A program made the translations under genes and the position numbers. A stretch of DNA of 64,000 nt from Streptomyces lomondensis (lineage in GTDB: Bacteria; Actinomycetota; Actinomycetes; Streptomycetales; Streptomycetaceae), in assembly GCF_014651035.1 (NCBI RefSeq), contig NZ_BMWC01000009.1, forward strand, positions 62,001-126,000. Direction: 5' to 3'. Of this stretch, positions 60,506 to 64,000 are shown in pieces; the first letter of the stretch is position 1; every line of letters begins with the position of its first letter. Under the pieces are notes generated by a model that made no database searches, was not told where the DNA came from, and worked only from the letters and a program-made list of their open reading frames with translations.

Positions 60506-63500
60506 ATGCCATCCGCTGACAGATCCGCCCGGCGCCGGGCATCGGCCGCCGTGGCCCTGGCGCTCGGCGCCGGCGTACTGGTCGCGCCGGCCGCCCCCGC
60601 ACAGGCGGCCGACACGCCCCGGCCCACGGCCCGCTACACCTTCGACGAGGACGACCTCGCGTCCGGGAAGATCATCGACACGTCCGGCAACGGTCTGACG
60701 GCGAGCCTGGTGAACGGCTCCACCGCCCGGTCCGTCGAGGGCCCGGACGGCGGCAAGGCGCTCGCCCTGCCCGGCGGGGCACCCACCTCCGACGGCGCGT
60801 ACGTCCGCCTGCCCCGCGAAGTGGTCGGAGACGCGACCGACCTGACGGTGTCCGCCCGCGTGAAGTGGAGCGGCGACACGTCGTCCTGGCAACGGATCTT
60901 CGACCTCGGCACCAACACCACCAAGTACCTCTTCAGCACCCCGTACAACGGCAACGGGCTGTTCCAGACCTCCGTGACCACCGGCGGAGGCGGCGCGGAG
61001 GACCAGGTCCGCGGCTACGCGGCGCTCCCCGCGAACGAGTGGCGGACGGTCACCGTCACCCTCGACACCACCGCCGGCCGGCTCACCACCTACCTCGACG
61101 GCGTGGCGGTCGCCTCCGCCGCGACGCCCATCAAGGCCAGGGAACTGCTGGACGGCTCGGCCACGGCCGCCGGCTACATAGGCAAGTCCTTCTGGCCGGA
61201 CCCGCTGCTCAAGGGCGCGATCGACGACTTCACGGTGTGGCACTCGGCGCTGAGCGCCGAGCAGGTGGCCGGTACGGTCGGGGCCATGCCGACGGTCCAG
61301 GATCTCTCGAAGACATCCTTCGAGGTCCGTACGACCACCGGAACCGCTCCGTCCCTCCCCACCGCCGTCCGCGCCTCCTTCTCCGACGGCTACGACCGCG
61401 ATCTGCCGGTCACCTGGGACGCCGTACCGTCCGACCAGTACGCCCGGCCTGGTTCCTTCACGGTGTCAGGCACGGCAGCCGGACGTGACGTCAAGGCGAC
61501 GGTCACCGTGGTCCGCGAGGGGCAGCTCACCGTCGACCTCGGCTCGGACACCGGCGCGTTCCACGGCGGTGCCTCCGGCACGCTCTACGGCGTGTACGGA
61601 CCGGACGTCCCCAGCAACAACCTCATCGAGGGCATGGGCCTGCGCACGGTCTCCACCAAGGCGCAGGACGGCCCGCAACACCCCGGTGCCGACGCGCTGG
61701 AGGTGGTGAAGCCGCTGGCCGACTCCACCGACGGTGACGTCTACATCTACATGACCGACATCCACCGCGGGTTCCCGTACGAGTGGCCGGGCGACTCCCC
61801 CGCGGAGAAGCTCAAGCTCTACGAGGAGAAGATCGCCAAGCAGGTGGACCAGGTCCTGCGACTGCCGAAGCAGTACCAGGACAACATCGTCTTCGTGCCG
61901 TTCAACGAGCCCGAGGGCAACATGTTCGGCACCGGCCAGTGGAGCTACAACAAGGTCAGCTGGCTCAACGACCCCGACGACTTCTTCGCCGCCTGGGACA
62001 GCGCCCACAAGCTCATCAAGGGCAAGATGCCCGACGCGCGCATCGCCGGCCCCAACACCAGCGTCCTCTACGACCAGGTGAAGGGCTTCCTCGCACACAC
62101 CCTGGCCGCCGGCACCGTCCCCGAGGTGATCACCTGGCACGAACTGAGCCACCCCGAAGCGGTACGCGCGAGCGTCGCCAAGTACCGGGCATGGGAGAAG
62201 GAACTGTTCCAGGGCACCGACCGTGAGGGCACCCAACTCCCCGTCAACATCAACGAGTACGCCTTCAACTACCACACCTCGGTCCCCGGCCAGATGATCC
62301 AGTGGGTGTCCGCGATCGAGGAGTCCAAGGTGGACGCCGACATCGCGTACTGGAACATCGACGGCAACCTCTCCGACTCAGCCGTGCAGTCGAACCGCGG
62401 CAACGGCCAATGGTGGCTGCTGCACTCGTACGCCTCGATGAGCGGGCACACGGTGACGGTGAACCCGCCGTTCCCCGGCGAGAACTACACCATGCAGGGC
62501 GTCGCCACCCTCGACGAGAAGAAGAAGCAGGCACGGCTGATCTTCGGCGGCTCCGCGGGCAAGGGCCACATCACCTTCGCGGGCGTTCCGAAGAAGCTCT
62601 TCGGAAAGAGCGTGCACGCCTGGGTGCGGGAGATCGAGTGGACCGGGCAGGTGGGCGATTCCTCCGGCCCGAAGCTGCTCACGGAGACGAACCTTGAGGT
62701 CGGTGACGACGGCGAGGTGGTCGTCGACTTCGGCGACGGCGCGCTGCCGAAGCTGAAGGAGTCCTCGGCGTACGAGATCGTCCTCAGCCCGGCCGGTGAG
62801 GCGAAGGGCACGCAGTCCCCGTCCACGCGCTGGCAGGGCTCGTACGAGGCGGAGGACGCCGCCCACACCGGATCCGGCTGGTCGAAGAACGGCCCCGAGG
62901 GCTCGCCCCGCGACGTGTCGAAGTTCTACACCTCAGGCGGCTACAACGTCGGCGGCCTGCGCACCGGCTCGGACGTCACCCTCGACTTCACCGTGGACGT
63001 GCCCGAGGACGGCACCTACGACCTGAGCGTCTTCGCCAACTCCCTCAACACCTTCGACAAGGTGAAGGAGCAGGGCCCCACCAACGTCTTCCTGCGCGTG
63101 GACGGCAAGGCGGACAGCGAGCAGGAGCTGTACCTGCCCCTCGGCTACAAGTGGGTGGTCTGGGACCACACCGACACCAAGGTGAAGCTCACCAAGGGCA
63201 AGCACACCCTGACTCTCGCCGCGAAGAGCGCCGACGGCAAGGGCGTCACCAAGGGCGACGCCATCGTCGACCGCCTCACTCTCTCCCTCCCCGAGGCATC
63301 CTCGAGCACCCAGGTGTACGAGGGTGAACTGGCCTGGCTGGACGGCGGGGCACGGCCCGTCTACGACCTGCCGAAGCGGCCGGACACGGGATCGGGCGCG
63401 GCCCGGCTCAAGAAGGGCCAGACGGCCACCTTCTGGGTCTACTCCCCCGCCGACCGCGAAGCCACCCTCAGGATCGACACCCTCGGCGGCACGGACGCCC

Positions 63501-64000
63501 GCGTCTCCGTCAACGGCCAGAGCGTCCTGCGCCTGGACAAGGGCGGGAACAGCGTCGCGGTCTCCCTGTCCGGCGGCGTGAACAAGGTGACGGTGACCGG
63601 GGGTTCGTCGACCACCCTCGTCGACCGCCTGACGGTCACCCCGACCGAGGGCACCCTCACGGCGCGTACGTACGAGGCGCAGGACGCCACCCTTGCCGGT
63701 TCGGCCACGCTCAGCCCGCTCTCGCTGGCCACGGACGGCACCGCGATCACCGGCATCGGCGGTGACCCGGGCAACGGCAACACGGCCACGTTCACCGTCG
63801 CCGCGGACAAGGCGGGCCTGTACGCGCTGCGGATCCGCTACTCCAACCCCGAACAGTCCCCGGCCACCCACTACAACCCTGACCCGCTCGCCCGCCACGC
63901 CGACCTCTCCGTCAACGGCGGCGAGCCGCGACGCGTCGGCTTCCCGCACACCTTCCACCAGAACAACTTCTGGGAACTGACCGTCCCGGTCCAGCTCAAG
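60506..64000 (+). CDS. Secreted LamG-Ig-GH-A-CBM35 glycosidase (incomplete at window end)
   Basis: At least 1165 residues; the frame is open to the window end. Modules: signal peptide 1-35 (PAQAADT junction); LamG/concanavalin-like domain about 40-255 (TARYTFDEDDLASGKIID); Ig-like domain about 265-340; clan GH-A catalytic region about 342-765; CBM35-like domain about 775-935 (SYEAEDAAHTGSGW); further beta modules. Acid/base Glu468 in PFNEPEG and nucleophile Glu584 in NINEYAF. The catalytic part is homologous to the 50616-53810 enzyme (shared FHGGASG, YGPDVP, NNLIEGMG). Four operators lie upstream. The ATG at 60506 follows GAGGAC. Confidence 0.9.
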   Translation, partial: MPSADRSARRRASAAVALALGAGVLVAPAAPAQAADTPRPTARYTFDEDDLASGKIIDTSGNGLTASLVNGSTARSVEGPDGGKALALPGGAPTSDGAYVRLPREVVGDATDLTVSARVKWSGDTSSWQRIFDLGTNTTKYLFSTPYNGNGLFQTSVTTGGGGAEDQVRGYAALPANEWRTVTVTLDTTAGRLTTYLDGVAVASAATPIKARELLDGSATAAGYIGKSFWPDPLLKGAIDDFTVWHSALSAEQVAGTVGAMPTVQDLSKTSFEVRTTTGTAPSLPTAVRASFSDGYDRDLPVTWDAVPSDQYARPGSFTVSGTAAGRDVKATVTVVREGQLTVDLGSDTGAFHGGASGTLYGVYGPDVPSNNLIEGMGLRTVSTKAQDGPQHPGADALEVVKPLADSTDGDVYIYMTDIHRGFPYEWPGDSPAEKLKLYEEKIAKQVDQVLRLPKQYQDNIVFVPFNEPEGNMFGTGQWSYNKVSWLNDPDDFFAAWDSAHKLIKGKMPDARIAGPNTSVLYDQVKGFLAHTLAAGTVPEVITWHELSHPEAVRASVAKYRAWEKELFQGTDREGTQLPVNINEYAFNYHTSVPGQMIQWVSAIEESKVDADIAYWNIDGNLSDSAVQSNRGNGQWWLLHSYASMSGHTVTVNPPFPGENYTMQGVATLDEKKKQARLIFGGSAGKGHITFAGVPKKLFGKSVHAWVREIEWTGQVGDSSGPKLLTETNLEVGDDGEVVVDFGDGALPKLKESSAYEIVLSPAGEAKGTQSPSTRWQGSYEAEDAAHTGSGWSKNGPEGSPRDVSKFYTSGGYNVGGLRTGSDVTLDFTVDVPEDGTYDLSVFANSLNTFDKVKEQGPTNVFLRVDGKADSEQELYLPLGYKWVVWDHTDTKVKLTKGKHTLTLAAKSADGKGVTKGDAIVDRLTLSLPEASSSTQVYEGELAWLDGGARPVYDLPKRPDTGSGAARLKKGQTATFWVYSPADREATLRIDTLGGTDARVSVNGQSVLRLDKGGNSVAVSLSGGVNKVTVTGGSSTTLVDRLTVTPTEGTLTARTYEAQDATLAGSATLSPLSLATDGTAITGIGGDPGNGNTATFTVAADKAGLYALRIRYSNPEQSPATHYNPDPLARHADLSVNGGEPRRVGFPHTFHQNNFWELTVPVQLK

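Overview
The window is very GC-rich, strongly third-position-GC-biased DNA from a filamentous actinomycete, almost certainly Streptomyces. The evidence is the tap-tpg pair of linear-replicon telomere genes, a WhiJ-like XRE/DUF397/ATPase trio, roadblock-type proteins, many SpoIIE-type phosphatases and ATPases, and Tat and lipoprotein exports. The tap-tpg pair (1.3-4.0 kb) implies a linear replicon, and the mix of accessory functions suits a chromosomal arm. No telomere palindromes, rRNA, tRNA, CRISPR array or intact insertion sequence was seen.

Layout. 0.1-1.3 kb: small membrane protein and a RibD-C/DHFR-like reductase. 1.3-4.0 kb: tap-tpg. 4.1-9.8 kb: DUF998 protein, a phosphate transporter followed by an unknown protein, a SpoIIE phosphatase, a MASE1 membrane protein and a MOSC protein, then YceI. 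9.9-16.5 kb: a glycosyltransferase coupled to an octapeptide-repeat protein, a VanW protein, a Tat-exported six-hairpin-like glycosidase behind a LacI-type palindrome, and an exported beta-carbonic anhydrase. 16.7-22.1 kb: furA-katG, a coiled-coil protein, and a 481-residue GAPDH. 22.1-31.4 kb: a five-domain GH30 enzyme divergent from a Dpp-type ABC transporter whose second permease and first ATPase are fused through a 12-residue repeat linker.

31.4-39.6 kb is regulatory and general: a membrane XRE sensor, CsbD, TetR with a divergent membrane protein, a TPR protein behind a 19-bp tandem repeat, a methyltransferase and the WhiJ-like trio. 39.8-45.9 kb: a large SpoIIE sensor phosphatase, an FprA-type ferredoxin-NADP reductase behind an iron box, a lamin-tail secreted protein and an epoxide hydrolase. 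46.0-48.2 kb: four roadblock-type proteins without a GTPase. 48.4-50.6 kb holds two transposase relics around a winged-helix protein and a small secreted protein.

50.6-64.0 kb is the most coherent system. It is a LacI-regulated glycan-use locus with a regulator, a MalE/F/G-type importer, a GH63-like hydrolase and two large homologous secreted clan GH-A enzymes. One enzyme lies at the end of the operon; the other is divergent and runs off the window. Four near-identical operators (CGAACCGGTTCG) lie between the regulator and the divergent enzyme. The expected flow is outside cleavage by the modular enzymes, import of the products by the ABC transporter, trimming inside by the GH63-like enzyme, and release of LacI by the imported sugar. 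The substrate cannot be read from the sequence.
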